Assembly: GCF_002001175.1 (NCBI RefSeq)
Contig: NZ_MUNT01000010.1
Coordinates: 124,001 to 188,000 of the forward strand
From: Rhodanobacter sp. C03
GTDB lineage: Bacteria > Pseudomonadota > Gammaproteobacteria > Xanthomonadales > Rhodanobacteraceae
Direction: 5' to 3'
DNA: 64,000 nucleotides
Part shown: piece after piece, positions 44,903-52,973 of the stretch
Layout of the letters: every line of letters begins with the position of its first letter
How positions within the stretch are numbered: the first letter of the stretch is position 1
Translations under genes and position numbers: made by a program
The notes under the pieces: model-generated
Database searches by the model: none
The model's input: the letters and a program-made list of their open reading frames with translations, nothing else
Told to the model about the DNA's origin: nothing

Positions 44903-46822
44903 ATGCTCCGTCTACGCCTTTCCCCTGTGCTTACCACTCCGCTGAAGCTGACCCGGCGTAGTGCGCTGTATGCCGCACTGCTGTTGTTGGTACTGGTGTT
45001 CGTGCCGCTGATCGTGGCCAGCAGCCGCTGGTTGCATGCATCGCGGGTCGACCTCACCACCGACCGGCTGTACACGCTGACGCCCGGCACGTTGCAGATC
45101 GTCGGGACGCTGCAGCGGCAGCTGCGACTGACTCTGTATTTTTCCGAGCATGCGACCCGCGACCTGCCGCAACTGCGCAGTTACGAGCAGCGCGTGCGCG
45201 AGATGCTGCAGGAGATGGTGGCGCGCTCACATGGACGCATCCGCTTGCAGGTCATCGACCCGGTGCCGTATTCCGATGACGAAGCGAGCGCCCAAGGTAG
45301 CGGCCTGACCGCCGCCAATGGCGGCAGCAACGGCGAACGGGTGTTCTTCGGACTGGCCGGCGGGGCCATGGCGGTCACGGCCGATACCGACGCGGCAGAG
45401 GATCGTGCGCCGGAGAAGACGCTGGCGATTCCATTCTTCGACCCGGCGCGCGAGGCGTTTCTCGAATTCGACATCGCCAAACTGTTGTACGAACTGAACC
45501 AGACCAGCAGGCCGCCGATCGGCGTGATCAGTTCGCTGCCGGTCGCGGGCAATCCGGCGCTCGATCAGCCAGCGTGGACAGCCGTGCAGCAGCTCGATCA
45601 GCTGTTCGACGTGAAGCTGCTGGACGCGGCCACGCTGAAGCACGTCGACGACAGTATCAAGGTGCTGCTGCTGATCCATCCCAAGCAGCTGCCGCCCGAT
45701 GCGCAGTATGCGATCGACCAGTACGTGCTGCATGGTGGCCATCTGGCGGTATTCGTCGATCCGGATGCGGAGCTCGACACCACACAGTACAGCGCCGACA
45801 GTGCGACCTTTCCCGACCACAGCTCGAACCTGCCGCGCTTGTTCGCCGCATGGGGTGTGTTGTATGACCCGGGCAAGGTGGTGCTGGACCGCTCCCGCGC
45901 GTTGCAGATCGAACTGGCCGGCAGCAGCCTCAATCATCCGGCGATGCTCGGTCTCGGTGCGCAGGAGCTCAATCGCGACGATGCGATCACCGCCAGCCTG
46001 CAGCGCATCAATGTGTCCAGCATCGGCCACTTCGATCTGGCTCCGGATGCGCATACGCGACTGCTTCCGCTGCTGCAGAGCAGCGCCGAGGCCGAGGTGG
46101 TACCGGTTCAGCGGGTGCTGGACGCGAGCAACGATCCTGCCGCACTGCTGCAGGGCTACCAGCCGGACAACGCCCACTATGTGCTGGCGGCGCGCTTGCG
46201 CGGCACGCTCAACAGCGCGTTTCCGGAGCGTGCCGGTCAGCCCGGATTCCTGGCCCATTCCGCGCCAAATGCCGAAGTGATCCTGGTCGCCGATACCGAT
46301 CTGCTCAGCGACCGGCTGTGGGTGGAGCCGCAGACCATGCTCGGCCAGACGATGATGCAGGCGTTTGCCAACAACGGCGATTTCGTCACCAACCTGGTCG
46401 ACAACCTCAGCGGCTCCTCGGCGCTGCTGTCGATACGCGGCCGTTCCACCTCGCAGCGCCCGTTCACCCGGGTGGATGCGCTGCGCAACGTGGCGGACCA
46501 GAAATTCCTGCAGAAGGAACACGAGCTGGAGCTGGAACTGGCCGAGACCCGACGCCGACTCGACGAGCTGCAGTCGTCCAGGGGCAATCACGGCAGCACC
46601 GTCACCGCCGAGCAGCGCCAGGAAATCGAACAGTTCCGTCAGCGCCAGCTGGCGATCAACAAGGAGCTGCGCGACGTGCAGCACCAGCTCAACGCCGAGA
46701 TCGACGCGCTTGGCCTGCGCGTGAAGGTCATCAACATCGTGCTGGTGCCGGCACTGGTGGTGTTGCTCGGCCTGCTCTACGGCTGGCGGCGCAGCCGGCA
46801 CAGCCGTCAGCGCACGCAGTGA
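44903..46822 (+). CDS. GldG-like ABC-associated protein
   Basis: The 639-residue protein has one membrane helix near each end (ALYAALLLLVLVFVPLIVAS; INIVLVPALVVLLGLLYGW) and a large periplasmic region with the GldG domain: SRVDLTTDRLYTLTPGT, ARREAFLEFDIAKLLYEL-type and PPIGVISSLPVAG segments, and AIDQYVLHGGHLAVFVDPD. A coiled coil (about residues 535-600, LQKEHELELELAETRRRLDELQ) precedes the second helix. It completes the three-gene ABC operon; the DUF4340 gene often found next is absent. Confidence 0.88.
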   Translation: MLRLRLSPVLTTPLKLTRRSALYAALLLLVLVFVPLIVASSRWLHASRVDLTTDRLYTLTPGTLQIVGTLQRQLRLTLYFSEHATRDLPQLRSYEQRVREMLQEMVARSHGRIRLQVIDPVPYSDDEASAQGSGLTAANGGSNGERVFFGLAGGAMAVTADTDAAEDRAPEKTLAIPFFDPAREAFLEFDIAKLLYELNQTSRPPIGVISSLPVAGNPALDQPAWTAVQQLDQLFDVKLLDAATLKHVDDSIKVLLLIHPKQLPPDAQYAIDQYVLHGGHLAVFVDPDAELDTTQYSADSATFPDHSSNLPRLFAAWGVLYDPGKVVLDRSRALQIELAGSSLNHPAMLGLGAQELNRDDAITASLQRINVSSIGHFDLAPDAHTRLLPLLQSSAEAEVVPVQRVLDASNDPAALLQGYQPDNAHYVLAARLRGTLNSAFPERAGQPGFLAHSAPNAEVILVADTDLLSDRLWVEPQTMLGQTMMQAFANNGDFVTNLVDNLSGSSALLSIRGRSTSQRPFTRVDALRNVADQKFLQKEHELELELAETRRRLDELQSSRGNHGSTVTAEQRQEIEQFRQRQLAINKELRDVQHQLNAEIDALGLRVKVINIVLVPALVVLLGLLYGWRRSRHSRQRTQ

Positions 46823-46941
46823 TGGCTGGCGCGTTACACGCCGAGCGGCAATCTGCCGCAACGCAGGCGGCGTGCGCGGCACTATGCTGACCGGTCGCAG
46901 AAGGATTTCGGATTGAATCGTGGCGCTGGTGCACTGACGTG

Positions 46942-47817
46942 ATGGCAACCCTGTTGAAATGGGTGGTGCCGTGGGAGTTCTCGTGGGTGTTTCTCGCGAT
47001 CTTCCTGTCGACCTGCGTGCTGTACCTGCGCGGCAGTCGCCGCCTGTCGGTGAGCTTCGGCCGCCAGCTGGCGTTCTGGATCGGCATGGCGATCATCTAC
47101 CTGTCGCTGCAGACCTATCTGGACTACTACGCCGAGCATGAGTTCTTCATGCACCGCATCCAGCAGGTGCTGCTACATCACCTGACTCCGCTGCTGATCG
47201 TGGCCACCTATCCGGCTACGGTATTGCGCGCGGGCCTGCCGCTGGCGTGGCGTGTGCGCGTGCTGCGGCCACTGCAGCGCTCATGGCCGTGGCGACTGCT
47301 CAGCGCGGTGATCCTGAACCCGTTGGTGGCGACGCTGCTGTTCGTGGTGTTCGTGCTGATCTGGCTGATCCCGTCACTGCAGACGCTGGCGATGCTGGAC
47401 TGGCGGATCTATCGCTTCATGAACTGGACGATGCTGATCAGCGGGTTCGCCTACTGGTCGCTGGTGCTCGATCACCGGCCGCATCCGCCGGGACGGATGA
47501 CCGCCGGCCTGCGCGTGCTGTCGCCGGCAGTCACCATGACGCCGCAGATCCTTGCCGGCGCCATCGTCACGTTTTCCAAGACGGATCTCTATCCGATCTT
47601 CGAGATCTGCGGTCGCGCGTTCACCTTCAACGTGCTGACCGGGCAGCTGATCGGCGGCGTGATCACCTGGGTGCCGGCGGCCCTGATCGAGTCGATCGGC
47701 GGGCTGCTGGCGCTACGCCAGTGGTTGCGGCTGTCGCGCAATGGACGCTTGCCGCGTCGCCCATTGCGTCAACCGACGGTGCGCTCGTCCGCGACGACCA
47801 CCCCGTCTGTGGAATGA
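46942..47817 (+). CDS. ctaG: Cytochrome c oxidase assembly factor CtaG (caa3-type, Bacillus-like)
   Basis: The 291-residue protein has about seven membrane helices and CtaG_2-family residues: HEFFMHRIQQVLLHHLTPLL with metal-capable His and the SPAVTMTPQILAGAIVTF region. In Bacillus this protein is needed to insert copper into the CuB site of caa3 oxidase; it is unrelated to Cox11. A GTG one codon upstream is an alternative start. The neighbouring genes on the other strand (PCuAC and Sco) are also copper chaperones, which supports the assignment. Confidence 0.87.
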   Translation: MATLLKWVVPWEFSWVFLAIFLSTCVLYLRGSRRLSVSFGRQLAFWIGMAIIYLSLQTYLDYYAEHEFFMHRIQQVLLHHLTPLLIVATYPATVLRAGLPLAWRVRVLRPLQRSWPWRLLSAVILNPLVATLLFVVFVLIWLIPSLQTLAMLDWRIYRFMNWTMLISGFAYWSLVLDHRPHPPGRMTAGLRVLSPAVTMTPQILAGAIVTFSKTDLYPIFEICGRAFTFNVLTGQLIGGVITWVPAALIESIGGLLALRQWLRLSRNGRLPRRPLRQPTVRSSATTTPSVE

Positions 47818-47835
47818 AGTAAAGCTTGCGTGCTT

Positions 47836-48288
47836 TCAGTGATTCTCGTCCACGGCATTGGCCGGACGGGCGATGAAATCAGTGGCCAAGGTGCTGCCAT
47901 CGGTGAACTCGAGCGTCAGCTTGACCGTGTCGCCCGGCTTCACCAGTGCGGATGCCTTCATCAGCATCAGGTGATAACCGGCCGGTGCCAGCAGCGCCGT
48001 GCCGTGGGCCGGCACTGGCAGCGCATCGACCATCGTCATCCGACTCATGCCGCCTTCGCTGGAACTGTGATGCAGCATCACCTCGGCGTATACCGTGCTG
48101 CTGGCACCGCTCAACGCGACTGGCTGGTCGCCGTCGTTCTGCAGCGTGACGTAGGCGCCGGCCGGCAGGTCGCCGGGCAGTACGCGGATCCAGGCGTGAC
48201 TGGCGTGCACATGATCGGCGGCCGTGGCGTGGACGCCGCCGGCCAGCAACAGGCCGGCGAGCAGGAACGACAAGCGGCACGGCTTCAT
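47836..48288 (-). CDS. Periplasmic copper chaperone PCu(A)C
   Basis: The 150-residue protein has a signal peptide (FLLAGLLLAGGVHA) and the PCuAC copper site made of Met and His residues: VMLHHSSSEGGMSRM and, about 35 residues later, GYHLMLM. PCuAC delivers Cu(I) to the CuA site of cytochrome oxidase, usually with Sco. Its start overlaps the stop of the Sco gene by four bases. Confidence 0.92.
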   Translation of the reverse strand: MKPCRLSFLLAGLLLAGGVHATAADHVHASHAWIRVLPGDLPAGAYVTLQNDGDQPVALSGASSTVYAEVMLHHSSSEGGMSRMTMVDALPVPAHGTALLAPAGYHLMLMKASALVKPGDTVKLTLEFTDGSTLATDFIARPANAVDENH

Positions 48289-48902
48289 GGCGTGGCTCCG
48301 CTGCTGAGCAGCAGGTGCAGGTCGTGGACGATGTCATCCTGCGCGGCGGACGGGGTGGCCAGCACGCGTGCGTGGCCATCGCGGTCGAACAGATAGATCG
48401 CCGAGCTGTGGCTGACTTCGTAGCTGCCATCGGTGTTGCCCGGCTCGCGGGTGAACGCGGAGCGGTAGCGCTTGCTCAACGCCTCGATCGCGTGCGCATC
48501 GCCGGTGAGGCCGACCGCACGCGGGTCGAACGCATTGACGTAGGCATGCATCACCGCCGGCGTGTCGCGGCTCGGGTCGACGCTGACGAACAGGATGCGT
48601 GCGCCATCGGCCAGCGGCCCCAGTCGCTGCATCACCACGTGCAGGTGCGCCAGGGTCAACGGACAGACGTCCGGGCAATGGGTATAACCGAAATACAGCA
48701 GCACCACCTTGCCGCGATAGTCGGCGCCGGTGACCGCCTTGCCATGATCGTCGGTGAGCTTGAAATCCAGATCCGGCATGTGACCGGTAACATTGGTCAA
48801 GCGCAGCGGCAGCGGCTCGCTACGCTGGCAACCGCCCAGCAGCAGGCCGATGGCGAGCAGCAGCAAGAGCAGGGCGACACGCGGTAGATGGCGGGGCTTC
48901 AT
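48285..48902 (-). CDS. SCO1/SenC family copper chaperone lipoprotein
   Basis: The 205-residue protein has a lipoprotein signal with lipobox LGGC, then a thioredoxin-like fold with the copper motif CPDVC and the distal His (VSHSSAIYLF). It would reduce or load CuA of cytochrome oxidase subunit II at the outer face of the membrane. It is first in a two-gene operon with PCuAC, facing away from the DUF423 gene. Confidence 0.93.
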   Translation of the reverse strand: MKPRHLPRVALLLLLLAIGLLLGGCQRSEPLPLRLTNVTGHMPDLDFKLTDDHGKAVTGADYRGKVVLLYFGYTHCPDVCPLTLAHLHVVMQRLGPLADGARILFVSVDPSRDTPAVMHAYVNAFDPRAVGLTGDAHAIEALSKRYRSAFTREPGNTDGSYEVSHSSAIYLFDRDGHARVLATPSAAQDDIVHDLHLLLSSGATP

Positions 48903-48981
48903 GCGAGAATCCGGAGTCTTCAACCGATCAAGCATACGACAGCGGCTGCGGTACCGGGCTCGGCTGCCAGAGAATTCACGC

Positions 48982-49362
48982 ATGCTGCGACAACCTGTCA
49001 GTACCCGCGCCGGCTTGCTGATCGGAGTTGCCGGCGCCAGCGCGGTGTTGCTGGGTGCGTTTGGCGTGCACGCCCTGCGTGGTGTACTCGACGAGCACCA
49101 CAGTGAGCTGTGGCGTACCGCGGTGAACTATCACGTCTGGCACGCACTGGCGCTGACCCTCGCCGTGGGGCTGGGGCGTGGCCGCAGCGGGCGTGTCGCG
49201 GTGACGGCCTTCGCGTTCGGCATCGTGCTGTTCAGCGGCAGCCTGTATGCGCTGGCGCTCGGCGCACCCCGCTGGACCGGCATCATCACCCCGTTCGGCG
49301 GCGTGGCCTTCATCAGCGGCTGGATCGCGCTGGGCCTGTCGTTGCGCACGCGCGAAGATTGA
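48982..49362 (+). CDS. DUF423 family membrane protein
   Basis: The 126-residue protein has four membrane helices and the DUF423 pattern (LLGAFGVHALRGVLDEHH, WRTAVNYHVWHALAL, LFSGSLYALAL, ITPFGGVAFISGWIAL). The function of the family is unknown. The start at 48982 was chosen because the frame upstream is antisense to the Sco gene. Confidence 0.9.
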   Translation: MLRQPVSTRAGLLIGVAGASAVLLGAFGVHALRGVLDEHHSELWRTAVNYHVWHALALTLAVGLGRGRSGRVAVTAFAFGIVLFSGSLYALALGAPRWTGIITPFGGVAFISGWIALGLSLRTRED

Positions 49363-49413
49363 AGCCGGTACCTACGTCATTCGCCTGTCATGCCGCCGCA
49401 TCAAGATGCGGGC

Positions 49414-49776
49414 ATGAACCTCGCCACGATCCTGCGCACCCATCCATGGTTGCTCGCCACTGGCATGTTGGCGGGGTTGCTGCTGATCGTGCTGAACGGC
49501 TTCGGTCTGGTGCGGCCGCCGCCGGGTTCCGGTTCATTGATGCGCTGGCATGACGCCAATCACGACTGGCTGCTGGTCGCCGATGATCAGGCCAACCAGC
49601 TGACCGTCTACGACGCCACCGATGGGCGACCGCTGCAACGACTCGGTCCGAGCGCAGTGGGCGACGTCGCGGTACTGGCGCAGCGCGATGGCCGCCTGTT
49701 TGTGATCGACGATGACGGTACGCGGAATGAGCTCAAGTTGCCGCAACTGCAGACCGTCGCCGCCAACGTTCATTGA
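49414..49776 (+). CDS. Membrane-anchored hypothetical protein
   Basis: This 120-residue protein has an N-terminal membrane helix (PWLLATGMLAGLLLIVLNGFG) followed by a short periplasmic region with strand-like segments (HDWLLVADDQANQLTVYDA; GRLFVIDDDG) that resemble one or two propeller blades. I do not recognise it. An ATG 24 bases upstream is an alternative start. It may follow the DUF423 gene in a transcript. Confidence 0.6.
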   Translation: MNLATILRTHPWLLATGMLAGLLLIVLNGFGLVRPPPGSGSLMRWHDANHDWLLVADDQANQLTVYDATDGRPLQRLGPSAVGDVAVLAQRDGRLFVIDDDGTRNELKLPQLQTVAANVH

Positions 49777-49803
49777 GATATCGCGGTCAGAGGCTCGTCG
49801 GTG

Positions 49804-50193
49804 TCATGGCGTCGCTGATTGCTGCGGCTTGATGTAGAAACCGCCGATCCTGCCGTCGGAATCACAGGACACCCGCGCATTGATCAGACGCTGGCCGTAG
49901 TGCAGTGGGGTGATCACCAGGGTGCGGCCGTCCCTCTGGCTGAGCTGGGGCTGTTCGCGCGCACCACGTGCGCCGAACTGTTGCGATAGGGCCGGCCATA
50001 TCCTGGCTAGTCGATCGGCACCGAGGTCGGCTTTCATAGTGTCATCGAAGTCGGCAGCGGCACCGGCGTAGTCGCCCTTGTCCAGATGGTCGAGCAATCG
50101 GGTGGAGGTGGCCTGGCAGTCGGTGCCGGCGGCGTGTGTCACGCCGACAGTGAGGCCGAGTGCGAGGCAGGCAGCATAGGCAAGTTTCATCAT
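49804..50193 (-). CDS. DUF3887-like secreted protein
   Basis: The 129-residue protein has a signal peptide (MKLAYAACLALGLTVGVTHAAG) and a small cystatin-like domain in which a helix (ATSTRLLDHLDKGDYAGAAADF) is followed by strands (RTLVITPLHYGQRLINARVSCD). This resembles DUF3887, found in secreted or lipoprotein contexts. AAGGA lies 8 bases before the start. It is the last gene of the SPFH operon. Confidence 0.75.
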   Translation of the reverse strand: MMKLAYAACLALGLTVGVTHAAGTDCQATSTRLLDHLDKGDYAGAAADFDDTMKADLGADRLARIWPALSQQFGARGAREQPQLSQRDGRTLVITPLHYGQRLINARVSCDSDGRIGGFYIKPQQSATP

Positions 50194-50218
50194 GGTGCTT
50201 TTCCTTGGAGGAAGCTGC

Positions 50219-50413
50219 TCAGCGCGGGCGCTTGAAGTACAGCACGGTCGGTTGTCCCGGGCCGACGCAGAGGGCATTGACCAGTTCCCAGCCAAGCGCG
50301 CCCTCGCGGTTGAGTTCAGCGATGGCCTCGTCGTCGGTTGGCGTCACGATGAACTTGAGGCCACCGCCGCCGTGCTTCAGCGTCACGACCTTGTATTCCC
50401 ATGTGGCAGTCAT
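50219..50413 (-). CDS. DUF4177 family protein
   Basis: The 64-residue protein has the DUF4177 pattern: WEYKVVTL at the start, LNREGALGWELVNAL in the middle and a hydrophobic-basic end (VLYFKRPR). Function is unknown. It lies 25 bases before the DUF3887 gene in the SPFH operon. Confidence 0.85.
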   Translation of the reverse strand: MTATWEYKVVTLKHGGGGLKFIVTPTDDEAIAELNREGALGWELVNALCVGPGQPTVLYFKRPR

Positions 50414-50433
50414 CGCATGCTCCCTGGATACCT

Positions 50434-50625
50434 TCAGTGGTTGTCGTCATCGGCCGACGGTGCGGCCTTGTCGGGTTTCAATCGGCCGTTCTTGCGCAGT
50501 GCCTCGCGCAGCACGTACTCGATCTGTGCGTTGACGCTGCGCAGCTCGTCGTCGGACCAGCGCTGCATCGCATCGAGTACGGCAGCGCTGATGCGCAGTG
50601 GGTAGGCTTTTTTCTCGGCGGCCAT
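50434..50625 (-). CDS. Arc-type ribbon-helix-helix protein
   Basis: The 63-residue protein has the RHH fold: a basic strand KKAYPLRIS, then helices [19 protein letters not shown] and [15 protein letters not shown]. The strand would contact DNA in a dimer. It may regulate its own operon, which has two spaced repeats upstream (51612-51631). It is placed between the SPFH/micro-ORF genes and DUF4177. Confidence 0.85.
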   Translation of the reverse strand: MAAEKKAYPLRISAAVLDAMQRWSDDELRSVNAQIEYVLREALRKNGRLKPDKAAPSADDDNH

Positions 50626-50631
50626 GCGTGC

Positions 50632-50703
50632 TCAGTGCTGCCGGCGATGCCGGGCGGCACTGGCGATGACGGCAATCGCGGTGATGATGAGAACGGTGGT
50701 CAT
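50632..50703 (-). CDS. Membrane microprotein, 23 codons
   Basis: This short frame encodes 23 residues, [20 protein letters not shown] plus RQH: one hydrophobic helix with a basic cytoplasmic end. GAGGAG lies 6 bases before the ATG, one of the best ribosome sites in the region, and the gene fits snugly between the SPFH stop (10 bases away) and the RHH start (6 bases). A partner of the SPFH membrane protein is plausible. It is too short to be certain without comparison. Confidence 0.6.
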   Translation of the reverse strand: MTTVLIITAIAVIASAARHRRQH

Positions 50704-50713
50704 GCGGTGCTCC

Positions 50714-51583
50714 TCAGCCGCTGTACAAGGTGCCGGTGTTCACCACCGGCTGGGTGCCGCGCTCGCCGCACAACACCACCAGCAGGTTGCTGACCATCGC
50801 CGCCTTGCGCTCTTCGTCGAGCTGTACCACGCCACGCTTGCTGAGTTGGTCCAGCGCCATCTCGACCATGCTCACGGCGCCTTCGACGATCCGGGTGCGC
50901 GCCGCGATGATGGCGCCGGCCTGCTGTCGCTGCAGCATCGCCTGGGCGATTTCCTGGGCGTAGGCGAGATGGCTGATGCGCGCTTCGACCACTTGTACGC
51001 CGGCCTTGCCGAGACGGGTCTGGATCTCGTCGCGCAGATGCGTATTGATCACGTCGCCGTGGCTGCGCAGCGACGGGATGCTGTCATCATGCGAATCGTA
51101 CGGATAGCTCTGCGCCATCTGCCGTAGCGCCGATTCGCTCTGGATGTGCACATAGTTCTCGTAGTCGTCCACGCAGAACACCGCCTCGGCGGTATCCACC
51201 ACCTGCCATACCACCACGGCGGCGATCTCGATCGGGTTGCCGTCGCTGTCGTTGACCTTCAGCTTGCTGCTCTCGAAGTTGCGCACACGCAGCGACAGGC
51301 GCTGCTTGGTATAGAACGGATTGGTCCAGCGCAGGCCCGCATCACGCACGGTGCCGGCGTACTTGCCGAACAGCTGCAGCACCTGGCCCTCATTCGGAGC
51401 GACCTGGAAGAAGCCCTTGAGCATGAAGGCCTCGATGAACATCGAGGCGACGGCGCCAATCACATGTCCTGCGGGCGCACCCGAGTCGGCCGTGAACAGC
51501 AGCGCGACGCCAATGCCGGCCAGCACGACGCATAGACCGATGACGGGGATGCCTGCGACGGAAAAGCCATTGCGTTCGTTCAT
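50714..51583 (-). CDS. SPFH/band-7 domain membrane protein
   Basis: The 289-residue protein has two N-terminal membrane helices ([35 protein letters not shown]) and an SPFH domain ([29 protein letters not shown] ... [23 protein letters not shown]). It belongs to the prohibitin/stomatin-like group that scaffolds membrane microdomains. The first gene of a minus-strand operon with the microprotein, RHH, DUF4177 and DUF3887 genes. Confidence 0.9.
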   Translation of the reverse strand: MNERNGFSVAGIPVIGLCVVLAGIGVALLFTADSGAPAGHVIGAVASMFIEAFMLKGFFQVAPNEGQVLQLFGKYAGTVRDAGLRWTNPFYTKQRLSLRVRNFESSKLKVNDSDGNPIEIAAVVVWQVVDTAEAVFCVDDYENYVHIQSESALRQMAQSYPYDSHDDSIPSLRSHGDVINTHLRDEIQTRLGKAGVQVVEARISHLAYAQEIAQAMLQRQQAGAIIAARTRIVEGAVSMVEMALDQLSKRGVVQLDEERKAAMVSNLLVVLCGERGTQPVVNTGTLYSG

Positions 51584-51609
51584 GGTGTTGTCTCCACTGA
51601 GATAGACAA

Positions 51610-51638
51610 AGTAGATATCAAATAGATATCAGATACAA
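51610..51638 (-). promoter_or_regulatory. Promoter of the SPFH operon with tandem operator-like repeats
   Basis: On the minus strand TTGTAT (51638-51633) and TCTACT (51615-51610) are 17 bp apart. Two direct copies of TGATATCTA (51631-51623 and 51620-51612) repeat at 11 bp, one DNA turn, and fill the spacer. The placement suggests a repressor site. Confidence 0.5.
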
Positions 51639-51743
51639 GTACCGATCTGGAACTGCCTGGCAGGCAACGGACAACCTGGCTTGGGCGGCCTGATCGGCAT
51701 CAGGGCCGCATACAATGCCGCTTTGCCTGCGCCGGAGAACCCG

Positions 51744-52925
51744 ATGAAGCCGTTTGGTACGCCACATTCCAATCACGCCCTGCGTGTCCTGCTGCTCGGT
51801 GCCGGCGAGCTGGGCAAGGAGGTGGCGATCGAACTGCAGCGTTACGCGGTCGAGGTGATCGCGGTGGATCGCTACGCCAACGCGCCGGCGATGCAGATCG
51901 CCCACCGCAGCCACGTGATCGACATGCTTGATGGCCAGGCGTTGCGTGCGGTGATCGAACTAGAAAAGCCCGACCTGGTGGTGCCCGAGATCGAGGCGAT
52001 CCACACACCGACCCTGATCGAGCTGGAGAAGGAAGGACAGCGGGTGATCCCGACTGCCCGCGCGGCGTGGCTGACGATGGACCGCGAAGGCATCCGTCGA
52101 CTCGCCGCGGAGGAACTGAAACTGCCGACCTCGCCGTACCGCTTCTGCGATAGCGAAGCGCAGTATCGCGAAGCGGCGGCCGCAATCGGTTATCCGTTCG
52201 TGATCAAGCCGGTGATGAGTTCATCCGGCAAGGGTCAAAGCGTGGTGCGTGGCGCAGATGAATTACAGCATGCGTGGGATTACGCGCAGTCTGGCGGCCG
52301 TGCCGGCAAGGGCCGAGTGATCGTCGAAGGCTTCGTCGATTTCGATTACGAGATCACCATGCTCACCGTGCGACATACGAATGGCGTCAGCTTCTGCGCG
52401 CCGATCGGTCATCGTCAGGAAGAGGGCGATTACCGCGAATCGTGGCAACCACAACCGATGAGTGAAGTGGCGCTGGCCGAAGCGCAGCGGCAGGCCACCG
52501 CGGTGACCGGCGCGCTCGGCGGCTGGGGTGTGTTCGGCGTGGAGTTCTTCATCAAGGGCGATGCGGTGATCTTCTCCGAGGTCAGTCCGCGCCCGCACGA
52601 TACCGGCCTGGTTACGCTGATCTCGCAGGAACTGTCCGAGTTCGCGCTGCATGCGCGTGCGATCCTCGGCCTGCCGATTCCAGTGATCCATCAATACGGT
52701 CCGTCGGCCTCATGCGCGGTGCTGGTCGAAGGTGATGGCGCCGCACCACGCTACCACGGTGTCGGCGCGGCGCTGACCGAGCCGGATACGCAGCTGCGCA
52801 TCTTCGGCAAACCGACCGTTAGTGGTCGCCGGCGCATGGCGGTGACGCTGGCGCGCGCCGAGTCGCTGGAGGCGGCGGTGGGCAAGGCGGTGCGTGCGGC
52901 GGGGCATTTGCGTATCGAGTTGTAA
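51744..52925 (+). CDS. purT: Formate-dependent phosphoribosylglycinamide formyltransferase
   Basis: PurT makes formyl-GAR from GAR, formate and ATP in purine synthesis, as an alternative to the folate-dependent PurN. The 393-residue ATP-grasp protein has [19 protein letters not shown], the ATP-binding loop [22 protein letters not shown] and [15 protein letters not shown] segments of PurT. GGAG lies 6 bases before ATG 51744. Confidence 0.97.
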   Translation: MKPFGTPHSNHALRVLLLGAGELGKEVAIELQRYAVEVIAVDRYANAPAMQIAHRSHVIDMLDGQALRAVIELEKPDLVVPEIEAIHTPTLIELEKEGQRVIPTARAAWLTMDREGIRRLAAEELKLPTSPYRFCDSEAQYREAAAAIGYPFVIKPVMSSSGKGQSVVRGADELQHAWDYAQSGGRAGKGRVIVEGFVDFDYEITMLTVRHTNGVSFCAPIGHRQEEGDYRESWQPQPMSEVALAEAQRQATAVTGALGGWGVFGVEFFIKGDAVIFSEVSPRPHDTGLVTLISQELSEFALHARAILGLPIPVIHQYGPSASCAVLVEGDGAAPRYHGVGAALTEPDTQLRIFGKPTVSGRRRMAVTLARAESLEAAVGKAVRAAGHLRIEL

Positions 52926-52973
52926 GCGTGGGTGATGCGCTACGCTTGATCGATACGGCAGCAGATTGAAAGA

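Noticed and set aside
45227..46948. A 573-codon open frame antisense to the GldG-like gene
   Set aside because: Low-complexity His/Arg/Gln/Val composition and no promoter or ribosome site; shadow of the plus-strand gene.
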